NCBI RefSeq assembly: GCF_014195325.1
Contig: NZ_JACIBK010000003.1
Coordinates: forward strand, 620,001 to 684,000
Length of the DNA stretch: 64,000 nucleotides
DNA from: Rhizobium sp. BK650
Lineage (GTDB): Bacteria > Pseudomonadota > Alphaproteobacteria > Rhizobiales > Rhizobiaceae
Direction of reading: 5' to 3'
In this document: piece after piece, positions 50,197 through 58,862 of the stretch
How positions within the stretch are numbered: the first letter of the stretch is position 1
Layout: every line of letters starts with the position of its first letter
Position numbers and translations under genes: made by a program
Notes under the pieces: generated by a model
What the model saw: only the letters and a program-made list of their open reading frames with translations
What the model was told of the DNA's origin: nothing
Databases searched by the model: none

Positions 50197-51155
50197 TCAG
50201 AGATCGCGAAATCTGTTCGTCGCTGCGACGATCGCCGCGGCAATGTCGGCGTTTGCGGTCGAATGAGCCGCCTTCGGTAGCACCACGAGCTCCACTCCCG
50301 GCCATACGCGCGCAAGTTCCCACGCGGTGACAAGCGGCGCCTCCATGTCCCAACGTCCATGGATGAGGATTCCCGGGATGCCGGCGAGGCGACCGGCGTT
50401 CTTTAAGAGGATGCCATCTTCCAACCACGCGCCCTCACGGAAATAATGGGTGGCGATGCGGGCACGAGTCAGGAGATAACGCGGATCGGACCAGCGCCGC
50501 GGCAGGCCGGCAGGATCGGCAAGCAGAATAGTGGCCGCCTCCCATTCATGCCAGTCGCGCGCCGCCTTCAGCCGTACCTGCTCGTCGGGATCGTTGAGCA
50601 GCTGATGATAGGCGTTCACCCGGTCAAGCTCGCGGAGTTCTGGTGGTAACGCTTCGCCGAAATGGTACCATTCCTCGGGAAAGAGCGGCGCCATGCCTCG
50701 ATACAGCCAATCGATCTCGGAACGCCGTGTCGTGGTGACGCCTGCAATGACGATACAGCCTACATGATCAGGGTGGGATTGCGCGTAGGCAAGCGCCAGC
50801 GTCGAGCCCAGGAATTTCCGAAGATGATCCACTTTTCCACGCCAAGGAGGCTGCGCAGCCTCCTTATGTCCTCAATGAGATGGGCGGTCGTGTTGCGGGA
50901 GAGGTCGGCCGCGACGTCAGCGGCATTTGGCAGGCTGCGTCCGCAATTTCGCTGGTCGAAGAGGATGATACGATAGGCGGATGGGTCGAAATAGCTGCGC
51001 GCTGCGGCGGAGCAGCCGGACCCTGGTCCGCCATGCAGAACGAGTGCCGGTTTGCCCGCCGGATTGCCGCAGGCTTCCCAGTAGACGAGGTTACCATCGC
51101 CGGTATCGAGCAGGCCATGTTCGTAAGGTTCGATTTCAGGAAACAGGACTGACAT
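50197..51155 (-). pseudogene. pip: Proline iminopeptidase with a frameshift in the nucleophile elbow
   Basis: Two overlapping frames together make one full-length prolyl aminopeptidase. The first (51155 down to about 50810) covers FPEIEPYEHGLLDTGDGNLVYW and the oxyanion motif HGGPGSGC, ending ..IIFGNSW. The second covers GSTLALAYAQSHPDHV and the C-terminal DGILLKNAGRLAGIPGILIHGRWD and PKAAHST, holding the Asp and His of the triad. The break lies at a G-run near 50807-50810: adding one G restores the GNSWGSTLA elbow. Either a recent null mutation or a single-base sequence error. Both halves are otherwise undegraded. Confidence 0.88.
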
Positions 51156-51470
51156 GACCGTGCTTTCATCGAGGGCGTGCTATATTCTTCAGGTCTGTTA
51201 CGGATAGATGAAGGAAGTGCGATCGCACGGCATCTGCCACACAGGATGCATTGGATTTGAGAATTATTCCTCTTATACGCGAAAATATCAGCCGGTTATG
51301 GGATTGAAACCGGCATTTTTCAGAGGGTGTCGGAAATGCCTGTGCAACATAGGCATCCTAGCAGCGCCGCAGCATCGTCAGAAATCGCTGCTTTCCGACC
51401 ATGCGTCGATTGGAAAAGCAAGAAAGCTTTGGTGTCCAGATGGGCGGGTGGCGCTCTGGTCGGGAAGGAT
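51156..51470. other. Intergenic region without a supported gene
   Basis: No frame here carries a recognisable product. The only notable element is a perfect 12-base palindrome, GTGCGATCGCAC, at 51217-51228, of unknown meaning. Confidence 0.5.
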
Positions 51471-52082
51471 CTAAAGGAATTCGCGCAGTGTTTCGCGCGA
51501 CTGGACTGACAGAAACTCGATCGCAACACCTTCCGAGAAGTGGCGAACGACGCGACCGCGCATGTTACCGAGACGAACGGGCGTGCCGAGCGGCGGACGC
51601 ACTTCGCAATCGATAGCAGCGCCCGAGAGCGAAAGGTCCATGATGCGGCAGGTGTAGCGGGTGCCGTCATCGAGAGTGAGGTCAGTCCTGGTCTCGCGCG
51701 GGGTCAGGCGATCATGGCGGCGATCCTCGGGCAGGCCGAGCTCGTGCTTGTTGGCAAGCCAGGTGAGCTGGGCCGCGAGCTTCTCGCGCTTGCGCTCGGT
51801 GGCGTTGATCGACATGGTGAAACCGCGCATATCGACCGTCTGTACATGGCCTTCGACGCGGCCGAGATGGTCGATATAGGCGACGACGCGTTCATTGGCG
51901 CGCGGGCGGCCGGAGCAGGTGACGTACATGTCGCCGGGCGACATATCGATCACCATGCACTCGAATTCCTCGTAATTTGCGAGCATCAGACGGCCCTGCA
52001 TATTAATAGGCACGCGCTGGAATATTCCCTGTTCAGGGCGCGGCGCAGGTCGGTGCGTCTGAGCGGGCTGGAACGAGTGCAT
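51471..52082 (-). CDS. Tandem PilZ-domain protein
   Basis: The 203-aa product has two PilZ-like modules. The first (about residues 20-95) has RVPINMQGR and DMSPGDMYV; the second (about 118-200) has RRHDRLTPR with the RxxxR motif and DLSLSGAAI as the D/N-x-S-x-x-G motif. PilZ proteins bind cyclic di-GMP and relay it to motility or exopolysaccharide systems. The second module keeps the canonical residues better than the first. The ATG at 52082 is chosen; the codons before it are unlikely to be coding. Confidence 0.88.
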   Translation of the reverse strand: MHSFQPAQTHRPAPRPEQGIFQRVPINMQGRLMLANYEEFECMVIDMSPGDMYVTCSGRPRANERVVAYIDHLGRVEGHVQTVDMRGFTMSINATERKREKLAAQLTWLANKHELGLPEDRRHDRLTPRETRTDLTLDDGTRYTCRIMDLSLSGAAIDCEVRPPLGTPVRLGNMRGRVVRHFSEGVAIEFLSVQSRETLREFL

Positions 52083-52203
52083 CAAAGGGCTTCTTCATGA
52101 AATCGCTAGACTCAATCCTTACCCGCAATCCATTAATAGAAGGTTGTAGAAACAACCGCCGTGTAACCCCAAAGCACTACGTCGGCGAGCCGAAATGGCA
52201 CAG

Positions 52204-52821
52204 TCAGCGAGCGGTTGCCCCATTCAGAAAATGCGACATGGCACGCAGCATCGTCCGACCGAAGGTCGAGTGTTGTTCGGTAGCGACCGCGACGGGACGA
52301 CGGGGCTCAATAGGCATCGTGCGACCGAACGTCTCGTTCAGCAGGCGACTGCGGTCGAGGGCGAGAAGCTCCAGCGGCACGATCTCAAGCCAGGTTGCAG
52401 CAACGGCAGGCGTAATGGCGCCGAGCAGGCGGCTACAGCCGCCTTCGGGCGAACGCAACGGCATCATGATGATCTCGAAGGCCGCATGATGGCCGGCGGT
52501 GCTGTAGCCGGTTGCATTGAAAAGCGTTGGGATGGCGTGATCCATGACGCCAGCCGCCGTTCTTTCGATATCCTGATGCTGACCCTTGGCCCACAGAGCG
52601 GCGAAACGCTCGCCGCCCAGATCGCGACCGAAGAGATCGCAGATCTTCGTTCCGGCAAGACGGAAGCGGATATGCCGGTCTGCCTCGGTCTCCAAAATGA
52701 AGAGACTCGACAGAAGGTGACGGATCGCGCCGGGCTCGATCTGCGATTTCAACGGCGCGTCCTGCTCGCCGCGCAGGGCATTCCAGTAGTCGAATATGTC
52801 GATCGTGGTCCGGAGGCGCAT
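52204..52821 (-). CDS. PAS-fold protein of the PAS_5 (DUF1457) family
   Basis: The 205-aa product belongs to the alphaproteobacterial PAS_5 family: IFDYWNALRGEQDAPLKSQIEP near the start, then FRLAGTKICDLFGRDLGGERF as the PAS core and EIIMMPLRSPEGGCSRLLGAI as later strands. No effector domain is attached. The role is unknown but sensor-like. It is read to the left, with the candidate sRNA and the rhomboid gene on the other strand upstream. Confidence 0.87.
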   Translation of the reverse strand: MRLRTTIDIFDYWNALRGEQDAPLKSQIEPGAIRHLLSSLFILETEADRHIRFRLAGTKICDLFGRDLGGERFAALWAKGQHQDIERTAAGVMDHAIPTLFNATGYSTAGHHAAFEIIMMPLRSPEGGCSRLLGAITPAVAATWLEIVPLELLALDRSRLLNETFGRTMPIEPRRPVAVATEQHSTFGRTMLRAMSHFLNGATAR

Positions 52822-52919
52822 GACACTGTCTCATTTCGGTTCATTGGCGGGCGGTTTTCGCCCCTTCTCCTCTTACCTTGCGGATTTCATGCCAAATCAG
52901 GTGAGTTAAGGTTAAGAAA

Positions 52920-53065
52920 GGGTTCTGCTTGAGTGCGGACCGCCGCCATGAGACCGTTCCGCCATCACTTCGACCAGTGATGTTTTGCACGCAACTGCCA
53001 GGGAAGGGGGCAACCTCGGGGAACCCAGGCAAGCCGTCCGGCCAAATCCGGACGGCTTTTTTTTT
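52920..53065 (+). ncRNA. Candidate small RNA with its own terminator
   Basis: Two hairpins are seen on the plus strand: CATCACT/AGTGATG (52963-52982) followed by TTTTGC, and AGCCGTCCGG/CCGGACGGCT (53032-53057) followed by nine T residues. No plus-strand gene lies upstream for this terminator to serve, because the neighbour is read the other way. A terminated short transcript or a leader of the rhomboid gene is the simplest reading. The 5' end is a guess. Confidence 0.5.
53031..53065 (+). terminator. Strong Rho-independent terminator
   Basis: AGCCGTCCGG, a CCAAAT loop and CCGGACGGCT, then T9. It works only on the plus strand, as the minus side lacks a T-run. Confidence 0.85.
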
Positions 53066-53112
53066 GAAGGCCGCTCCTGTATGGCTGAGGCCTCCAACGA
53101 GGCGAGAAGAGC

Positions 53113-53898
53113 ATGAACGAAAAGATGTCCGGGCCTGATCAGGCATTTCAGCCTACGCAGCCCGAACCCCCGGCCCGGCCGCCGCGCCAGCCGGTCTTCA
53201 ATCTTCCGCCGGCGCTGCTTGCCACGCTCCTGCTGTTGGTCCTGACCTACGCCGGACAGTCGCTGCTATCTCCCGACGGGCTTTCCTGGTTCCTGTTCAA
53301 TTTCGGGTTCATTCCGCTGCGCTATGCCGTCTCGCTCGCGGAGCAGGGGCCGCAGCTCTACTGGACGCCCGTCACCTACTCGCTGCTGCACGGAAGCATC
53401 GAACACATCGTCTTCAACGGCCTCTGGCTGATGGCCTTCGGCGCGCCCGTCGTACGCCGCATCGGCACCTCCCGCTTCATCATCTTCTGGATCCTTTCCT
53501 CTACCGCTTCGGCGGCATTGCATGCGGCGCTGAACTGGGGAAGCGAGGGGCTGCTCATCGGCGCATCGGGGGTGGTTTCAGGCCTGATGGGCGCGGCCTG
53601 CCGCTTTGCATTTCCCTCCGGGCGACAGATCTTCGGCCCCGCGCACCTCAATCCGCGGCTATCTGTCCTGCAGGCGATACAGAGCCGCACGGTGGTCATC
53701 TTCATGCTGCTCTGGCTGGCCGGCAACGCGCTGATTGCGGTCGGAATCCCGCTCGTCGGCGACGGCAGCCAGGAGATCGCCTGGGATGCTCATATCGGCG
53801 GCTTCGTCTTCGGCTTCTTCCTTTTTCCGCTCTTCGACCGAAAGCCGCTGGAGGATCAATTCGAAGCGTCTTTCCCCGACGACGAGTTGCAATCCTGA
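53113..53898 (+). CDS. Rhomboid intramembrane serine protease
   Basis: The 261-aa product has a Pro-rich cytoplasmic N-terminus (about 1-30) and six membrane helices. The rhomboid motifs are intact: HIVFNGLW (H-x-x-x-N in helix 2), the nucleophile Ser in IGASGVVSGLMG (GxSG) and the catalytic His in WDAHIGGFVFGF. It should cut membrane proteins within or near the bilayer; no substrate is indicated. It is separated from the sRNA terminator by about 50 bases. Confidence 0.92.
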   Translation: MNEKMSGPDQAFQPTQPEPPARPPRQPVFNLPPALLATLLLLVLTYAGQSLLSPDGLSWFLFNFGFIPLRYAVSLAEQGPQLYWTPVTYSLLHGSIEHIVFNGLWLMAFGAPVVRRIGTSRFIIFWILSSTASAALHAALNWGSEGLLIGASGVVSGLMGAACRFAFPSGRQIFGPAHLNPRLSVLQAIQSRTVVIFMLLWLAGNALIAVGIPLVGDGSQEIAWDAHIGGFVFGFFLFPLFDRKPLEDQFEASFPDDELQS

Positions 53899-53998
53899 CC
53901 CAACGAGTGCACCATTGACCTATTCCGCGATGGGAGGAGAGACCGCCGCGGAGCCTGTGTTTCCGACAAGTGTTTCACTTTCGCCATAGGAGGTTCGA

Positions 53999-54433
53999 AT
54001 GGCCAGTTCCGTCAAAGCAATACTCGATCTGAAAGGGCGTGACGTCGTCACCACCGGGCCGAACACCACGGTCTTAGAAGCGGCTCAGATTCTCAGCAAG
54101 AAGAAGATTGGCGCGATCGTCGTCGTCGGGATGGAAAACAAGATTTCCGGTATGTTCACCGAGCGCGATCTCGTACATGTCATCGCAAAGGCCGGCAAGG
54201 ACGGGCTCGACCAGACGCTCTCTTCCGTCATGACCTCGAAGGTTCTCCGCTGCAACGAACAGACCTCGGTCAACGAGCTCATGGAGCTGATGACGACAAA
54301 ACGTTTCCGCCACGTCCCGGTCGAAGCCAACGGCAAGCTTGCCGGCATCATCTCGATCGGCGACGTCGTGAAGTCGCGCATCGCCGAGGTCGAGCGCGAG
54401 GCAGAAGAGATCAAGGCTTATATTGCGAGCTGA
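53999..54433 (+). CDS. CBS-domain protein (two CBS motifs)
   Basis: The 144-aa product consists of a CBS pair: the first (about residues 12-68) contains GPNTTVLEAAQILSKKKIGAIVVVG, the second (about 78-135) contains CNEQTSVNELMELMTTKRFRHVPVEANGKLAGIISIGDVV. CBS pairs bind adenine nucleotides and regulate partners. No catalytic domain is attached. AGGAGG lies just before the ATG at 53999. Confidence 0.92.
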   Translation: MASSVKAILDLKGRDVVTTGPNTTVLEAAQILSKKKIGAIVVVGMENKISGMFTERDLVHVIAKAGKDGLDQTLSSVMTSKVLRCNEQTSVNELMELMTTKRFRHVPVEANGKLAGIISIGDVVKSRIAEVEREAEEIKAYIAS

Positions 54434-54454
54434 TCTGGAAAATAGGGCTCTGCG

Positions 54455-55423
54455 TCAGGGGTGTCTGGCGTAGAGTTCCTGCATACGCTGCAGCTCGGGC
54501 AGCCTTGCCCGGGCTTCCTCATAGCCACGTTCGATGGCTTCCCCCGCACGATGGAATTCGGACAGGCCGATGTCCGACAGGCGCGGCTGCAGCGAAATAT
54601 CAGGCGGATCGCCGGCAAGGCGGGCGCGGGCAATACGATCCTGAATGATGTTGAAAGCCTGCACCATGACGCCGGTCATGCCGAGCCTTGCAGCGTAAGG
54701 CGCATTCTTCTGCTGCTGCACTTCGGCAGGCGAGAGGCTGGCATTGTGGCGAACGACGGCGGAGCGTCCGTAGAGATCGTAGTTGAGGTTGACGGCGACG
54801 ACGAGCGGCTGCTCGTAGCTGCGGCAGACGGAAACCGGCACGGGATTGACCAGCGCACCATCGACCAGCGTGCGGTTATTGCTGCGGACCGGCTCGAAAA
54901 TGCCGGGCAGGGCATAGGAGGCGCGGATGGCCGTGATCAGCGAGCCGTTGGCGATCCAGACTTCGTGACCGGTATTGACCTCGGCTGCGACCGCAACGAA
55001 GGGACGGTCGAGGTCCTCGATCGTCAAGCCTTCCAGATGCTCCTGCATGCGCTTGGTCAGCCGCATGCCGCCGAAGAGCCCGGAGCCGCCGATCGTCAGA
55101 TCGAGAAGGCTCGCGATGCGGCGCATGGTGAGCGAACGGGCGAAATCTTCCAGCTCTTCCAACTTGCCGGCCAGATAGCAGCCGCCGACGAGGGCACCGA
55201 TCGAGGTGCCGGCAATCATGCCGATTTCGATTTTGGCCTCATCGAGCGCGCGCAGCACGCCGATATGCGCCCAGCCGCGCGCGGCACCGCCGCCGAGCGC
55301 CAATGCCAGCTTTGCTTTGTTTTCCGATAGGGATGGAGCGGGGGGAACTGTCGTATCCTGAAGCGCTGCCGTGCCGGAACTCCCGCCTTCGGCGCTTTGA
55401 CGATGCATATTCCAGCCCAGCAT
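54455..55423 (-). CDS. Patatin-like phospholipase
   Basis: The 322-aa product has the patatin catalytic set: oxyanion loop GGGAARGWAHIG, nucleophile in AGTSIGALVGG and catalytic Asp in VDGALVNPVPVS. It belongs to the bacterial RssA-like group. No signal peptide is seen, so it is likely cytosolic or membrane-associated. The ATG at 55423 has GGGAGGGAGGAA just upstream; the longer frame to 55474 is rejected on that basis. Confidence 0.9.
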   Translation of the reverse strand: MLGWNMHRQSAEGGSSGTAALQDTTVPPAPSLSENKAKLALALGGGAARGWAHIGVLRALDEAKIEIGMIAGTSIGALVGGCYLAGKLEELEDFARSLTMRRIASLLDLTIGGSGLFGGMRLTKRMQEHLEGLTIEDLDRPFVAVAAEVNTGHEVWIANGSLITAIRASYALPGIFEPVRSNNRTLVDGALVNPVPVSVCRSYEQPLVVAVNLNYDLYGRSAVVRHNASLSPAEVQQQKNAPYAARLGMTGVMVQAFNIIQDRIARARLAGDPPDISLQPRLSDIGLSEFHRAGEAIERGYEEARARLPELQRMQELYARHP

Positions 55424-55539
55424 GGCGTTCCTCCCTCCCGGCAGAACACTTGGATCCCTATTAGCCGCTCTCAACCCTTACCAAACTCTATATAGAGGCG
55501 GCTTGTGTCGCAATAAGGGGCAGGCGGCCGGGATTTGGG

Positions 55540-55992
55540 CTATTTCCCGTAGACGTCTTTGGGGTCGAAATGCAGATCGTCATCGATGATCGTCAGCATT
55601 GGCTTTCCATCTTCGAGCGTGACGGTGCGGTAGAAGCAGGAGCGGCGGCCGGTATGACAGGTCGCGTCGTGGCCGGCGACCTCGACCTTGAGCCAGATGG
55701 CGTCCTGATCGCAATCCGTGCGGATTTCCTTGACAGTCTGAAGATTGCCCGAGGTTTCGCCCTTCTTCCAGATCTTGCCGCGCGAGCGGCTGAAATAATG
55801 GGCGACGCCGGTCTGAATGGTGAGCGCCAGGGCGTGCGCATTCATATGGGCGACCATCAGGAGTTCTCCGTCACCGGCATCAGTAACGATGGCCGTGATC
55901 AGGCCGCGATCATCGAAGCGCGGCGTGAAATCGCCGGCGTCCTCCAACTCGGATTTATCGTCCGAAGGCTGATTGAAAATCAGTGCACTCAT
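55540..55992 (-). CDS. hisI: Phosphoribosyl-AMP cyclohydrolase
   Basis: The 150-aa product catalyses the third step of histidine synthesis, opening the purine ring of phosphoribosyl-AMP. Zinc and magnesium residues are visible: [14 protein letters not shown] (Asp-Cys-Asp-x-Asp) and [13 protein letters not shown] (two Cys). Stand-alone HisI without a fused HisE is normal for alphaproteobacteria. GGAGGGCC precedes the ATG. folE lies 27 bases upstream on the same strand. Confidence 0.95.
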   Translation of the reverse strand: MSALIFNQPSDDKSELEDAGDFTPRFDDRGLITAIVTDAGDGELLMVAHMNAHALALTIQTGVAHYFSRSRGKIWKKGETSGNLQTVKEIRTDCDQDAIWLKVEVAGHDATCHTGRRSCFYRTVTLEDGKPMLTIIDDDLHFDPKDVYGK

Positions 55993-56019
55993 CGCGGCCC
56001 TCCTGGGAGGGAGCCGATA

Positions 56020-56634
56020 TCAGCGGCCCCTTACCATTGTCATGAATCGGACCTGGTCGGCCGGTTCAGTCTTGAACGTCCCTGTAAAGGTTGTCGTCAA
56101 TGTGGTCGAGCCCTGCTTCTGAACGCCGCGCATGGCCATGCACATATGTTCGGCCTCTATCAAAACGGCAACACCGCGTGGACGTAGCGTTTCGTCGATC
56201 GCCTTGGCGATCTGCGAGGTCATCGTCTCCTGCGTCTGCAGGCGACGACCATAGATTTCGACGACGCGGGCGATCTTGGAGAGGCCGAGAACCCGACCGT
56301 CAGGCATATAGGCGACATGCGCCTTGCCGATGATCGGCACCATGTGGTGTTCGCAGTGAGAAAAGAAGGGGATGTCCTTCACCAACACCATGTCGTCATA
56401 GCCGGCCACCTCTTCGAAGGTGCGGCCGAGCACGTCTTCCGGGCTCATCTCGTAACCGGCGAAGAGCTCACGATAAGCCTTGGCGACACGGGCAGGCGTA
56501 TCCAACAGGCCTTCGCGCGTCGGATCGTCGCCAGCCCAGCGCAGCAGGACGCGAACTGCGTCCTCTGCCTCCTGCTGGGAGGGGCGATCGGATTCACGGG
56601 TGGTCTGCGGAAAATTCTTAACGATGGCGTCCAT
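56020..56634 (-). CDS. folE: GTP cyclohydrolase I
   Basis: The 204-aa product makes 7,8-dihydroneopterin triphosphate, the first step of tetrahydrofolate synthesis, which also serves the glycine cleavage system. Zinc ligands are in SHCEHHMVP and [11 protein letters not shown]; the substrate site [20 protein letters not shown] is intact. The ATG at 56634 (MDAIVKNF) gives the normal length; the frame is open upstream but not conserved. Confidence 0.95.
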   Translation of the reverse strand: MDAIVKNFPQTTRESDRPSQQEAEDAVRVLLRWAGDDPTREGLLDTPARVAKAYRELFAGYEMSPEDVLGRTFEEVAGYDDMVLVKDIPFFSHCEHHMVPIIGKAHVAYMPDGRVLGLSKIARVVEIYGRRLQTQETMTSQIAKAIDETLRPRGVAVLIEAEHMCMAMRGVQKQGSTTLTTTFTGTFKTEPADQVRFMTMVRGR

Positions 56635-56939
56635 ATTCAATGGTCTCCTGGCCCGCAACGCGGACCGTAGTCGGACTAGCCACTGGTACCCCAAGCGGGA
56701 ATTCTTGCACCTTTGGCAGGTTCCGGGGCTTTCCGAGCTCGTTTCTCGAACCCTTCCGGCACGGTTTCCCAATCAAACTTGTTCGAGACCATTGCATTTG
56801 GATGGCCCTCGAACGACATACATATAGGAAGACGACCCAGCTATGTAAGTATTCTGTCGTGAGACTGTGTGTTTTTTGTTTACACGACAATCACATAGCA
56901 ATTAGCGTCTCTTCAGACGTTTTTGGAGTCAAATCCGTC
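56635..56939. other. Divergent intergenic region between folE and the IscU-like gene
   Basis: No gene is supported. A 7-bp inverted repeat, TGTCGTG (56855-56861) and CACGACA (56883-56889), flanks a T-rich stretch and could be part of the promoter of the scaffold gene. Confidence 0.5.
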
Positions 56940-57386
56940 ATGGATGATATCTATAACAGCAAAATCCTCGAATTTGCCGGCAATATTCCTCTGACTGGAA
57001 CGCTTGAAGACGCGCATGCGAGCGCCCAGGCATATTCCCGACTCTGTGGCTCGAAAGTGCGCATCTGGTTGAAAATGGACGGCGATACGATCAGCGCCTT
57101 TTCCCATGACGTGAAGGCCTGCGCGCTCGGCCAGGCTTCCTCCTCGATCATGGCCCGCCATGTCGTCGGCGCAACTGCCGAGGAAGTGCGCAAGGCGCGC
57201 GAGGACATGCTCGCGATGCTGAAGGCGGATGGCGAGGGGCCGGATGGACGGTTTGCGGATATGCGCTATCTTCTCCCCGTGCGTGATTACAAGGCGCGTC
57301 ATGCCTCCACGATGCTGACCTTCGACGCTGTCGTCGATGCCATCGGCCAGATAGAGGCTAACCGTGCGGAAGCCGTCGAGGCGTGA
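56940..57386 (+). CDS. IscU/NifU-like Fe-S scaffold lacking the third cysteine
   Basis: The 148-aa product has the scaffold N-terminal domain: MDDIYNSKILEFAGNIP, cluster Cys in RLCGSKVRIWLKMDG and a second in KACALGQASSSIMARH. The third ligand, expected in an ARxKCATL-type motif, reads ARHASTML, with Ser in the Cys position. Two of three canonical ligands remain, so it may be a repair or sulfur-relay scaffold rather than a classic IscU. The start at 56940 is the ATG of MDDIYN; yidD follows three bases after the stop. Confidence 0.85.
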   Translation: MDDIYNSKILEFAGNIPLTGTLEDAHASAQAYSRLCGSKVRIWLKMDGDTISAFSHDVKACALGQASSSIMARHVVGATAEEVRKAREDMLAMLKADGEGPDGRFADMRYLLPVRDYKARHASTMLTFDAVVDAIGQIEANRAEAVEA

Positions 57387-57389
57387 GCT

Positions 57390-57791
57390 ATGTGCGAATT
57401 CTGCCTGCTGCGTGAAGAGGAAGACGAGGGGGGAGCCGCCGCCCCCAAGCCTCGTCCGGCGCGGCCGCAGAAATTCTCCCGCAATTATACCGGCCCGTTT
57501 CGCAAGACGCCGGACCGCCTTTTCGGCATGGGGCTGATCCGTCTCTATCAACTGACGCTTTCCGGTTTCATCGGCAATTCCTGCCGCCATATCCCGACTT
57601 GTTCCGAATATGGCTATGAGGCTATCGCCCGCCACGGGCTCTGGGCCGGCGGTTGGATGACACTCTTCCGTGTCGGCCGATGCGGCCCCGGCGGTACAAG
57701 CGGACTGGACCCGGTACCTGAACGTTTGGAAATGCGCTTCCGCTGGTTCACGCCCTGGCGCTATTTCGCACTCGGGCGGAAAGCGGGGTAG
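57390..57791 (+). CDS. yidD: Membrane protein insertion efficiency factor YidD
   Basis: The 133-aa product contains the YidD core LIRLYQLTLSGFIGNSCRHIPTCSEYGYEAIARHG with its conserved cysteines. It carries a longer N-terminal extension (about 45 residues, with CEFCLL and an acidic run) than typical YidD. YidD helps YidC insert membrane proteins. The ATG lies three bases after the scaffold gene stop, with GAGG in range. Confidence 0.93.
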   Translation: MCEFCLLREEEDEGGAAAPKPRPARPQKFSRNYTGPFRKTPDRLFGMGLIRLYQLTLSGFIGNSCRHIPTCSEYGYEAIARHGLWAGGWMTLFRVGRCGPGGTSGLDPVPERLEMRFRWFTPWRYFALGRKAG

Positions 57792-57796
57792 GTGCC

Positions 57797-58216
57797 ATGA
57801 CGATACCCGGCGAATACAGGCGGGCCTCCGAAGATTTCGAGCATTATCTCGACGATGTCAGAGGACATACGCTGATCGAAAGCCGGAACGTCGTCTATAC
57901 GATGACGCAGGGTGTCTTCCAGACCTTCCGGCGCCGGCTAGAAACCGCCGATGCCTTGCGGTTTGCCAATATATTGCCTCCCGTGCTGCGTGCAATCTTC
58001 GTCGCCGACTGGAATCCTGATGAGACGAGGCATCCTTTCGAGGACCGCGAAATAATGACGCGTGAAGTGCAGTCACTGCGCGGCGACCACAATTTTTCCC
58101 CAGACACTGCGATACGCGATGTGACAGGGGCGGTACGCAGGCATGTCGATGCGGCAGCATTGGATCGCATGCTGAAGACGCTGCCGGCGGGAGCGGAGGA
58201 GTTCTGGCAGCCATGA
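57797..58216 (+). CDS. DUF2267 family protein
   Basis: The 139-aa product is helical and matches DUF2267: SEDFEHYLDDVRGHTLIE at the start, then VFQTFRRRLETADALRFANILPPVLRAIFV and a C-terminal DRMLKTLPAGAEEFW. The family is often linked to stress or membrane proteins but has no known activity. It overlaps the next gene by four bases (ATGA) and follows yidD by five bases, so all belong to one operon. Confidence 0.88.
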   Translation: MTIPGEYRRASEDFEHYLDDVRGHTLIESRNVVYTMTQGVFQTFRRRLETADALRFANILPPVLRAIFVADWNPDETRHPFEDREIMTREVQSLRGDHNFSPDTAIRDVTGAVRRHVDAAALDRMLKTLPAGAEEFWQP

Positions 58217-58740
58217 GCACCTTTATCGCACTTCTGCACAGTATTGTTCTGACGTCCGAGCGTCGCGTGATCATGGAGGATCTGCGAAAGCTTGCGGAAG
58301 AACTCGGCTATCGCGACCCGCGCACGCTTGTCTCGACCGGCAATCTGGTCTTCGAGGCGGACGAGGTGCGACCGCATGAAGTCGAGGAACGACTTGAGAA
58401 GGCCTTTGAGGAAAAATTCGGCAAACATGTCGACATCATCGTGCGCAGCGAATGCACCTGGATGGCGCTTTGCAGCGCCAATCCGTTCAAGGACGGCAAG
58501 GGTGATCAGGTGATCGTGCGCGTCAGCCGGCTGCCGATCGATCCGCAAAAGGTGGAGGCGTTGAAGCCGCTTCTTTCCGAGGGGCAGCGGATGGAATTGG
58601 TCGGCTGCGATCTCTGGATCGATTTCCACGGCAAGCCAAGCCAGTCGAAATTGCTTTCGGCGCTGACGACCAAGCGCATGGGCGTTGGCACGCTGCGCAA
58701 CTGGAACACCGTGCGCGGCCTTTTTGAGATGGTCGTATAG
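58213..58740 (+). CDS. DUF1697 family protein
   Basis: The 175-aa product matches DUF1697: [31 protein letters not shown] at the start and [15 protein letters not shown] in the middle, ending [19 protein letters not shown]. The family fold resembles pseudouridine-synthase-like or ferredoxin-like domains, but the function is unknown. It is the last gene of the scaffold-yidD-DUF2267-DUF1697 cluster before thrS. Confidence 0.88.
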   Translation: MSTFIALLHSIVLTSERRVIMEDLRKLAEELGYRDPRTLVSTGNLVFEADEVRPHEVEERLEKAFEEKFGKHVDIIVRSECTWMALCSANPFKDGKGDQVIVRVSRLPIDPQKVEALKPLLSEGQRMELVGCDLWIDFHGKPSQSKLLSALTTKRMGVGTLRNWNTVRGLFEMVV

Positions 58741-58862
58741 GCAGGCTTTTCCTTTACTCAGAGAGCAAATATCAGTATCAGGCGGCAGCGCGTCCGCAGT
58801 CGGACGGCGCTTCCGTTTCAACCACCCGCATTCGTTGGCGGGACTGGACAAGGAGAATTTCA

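Noticed and set aside
58741..58862. A T-box leader for thrS.
   Set aside because: No T-box core sequence is present and T-boxes are not expected in alphaproteobacteria; only an ordinary hairpin is seen.
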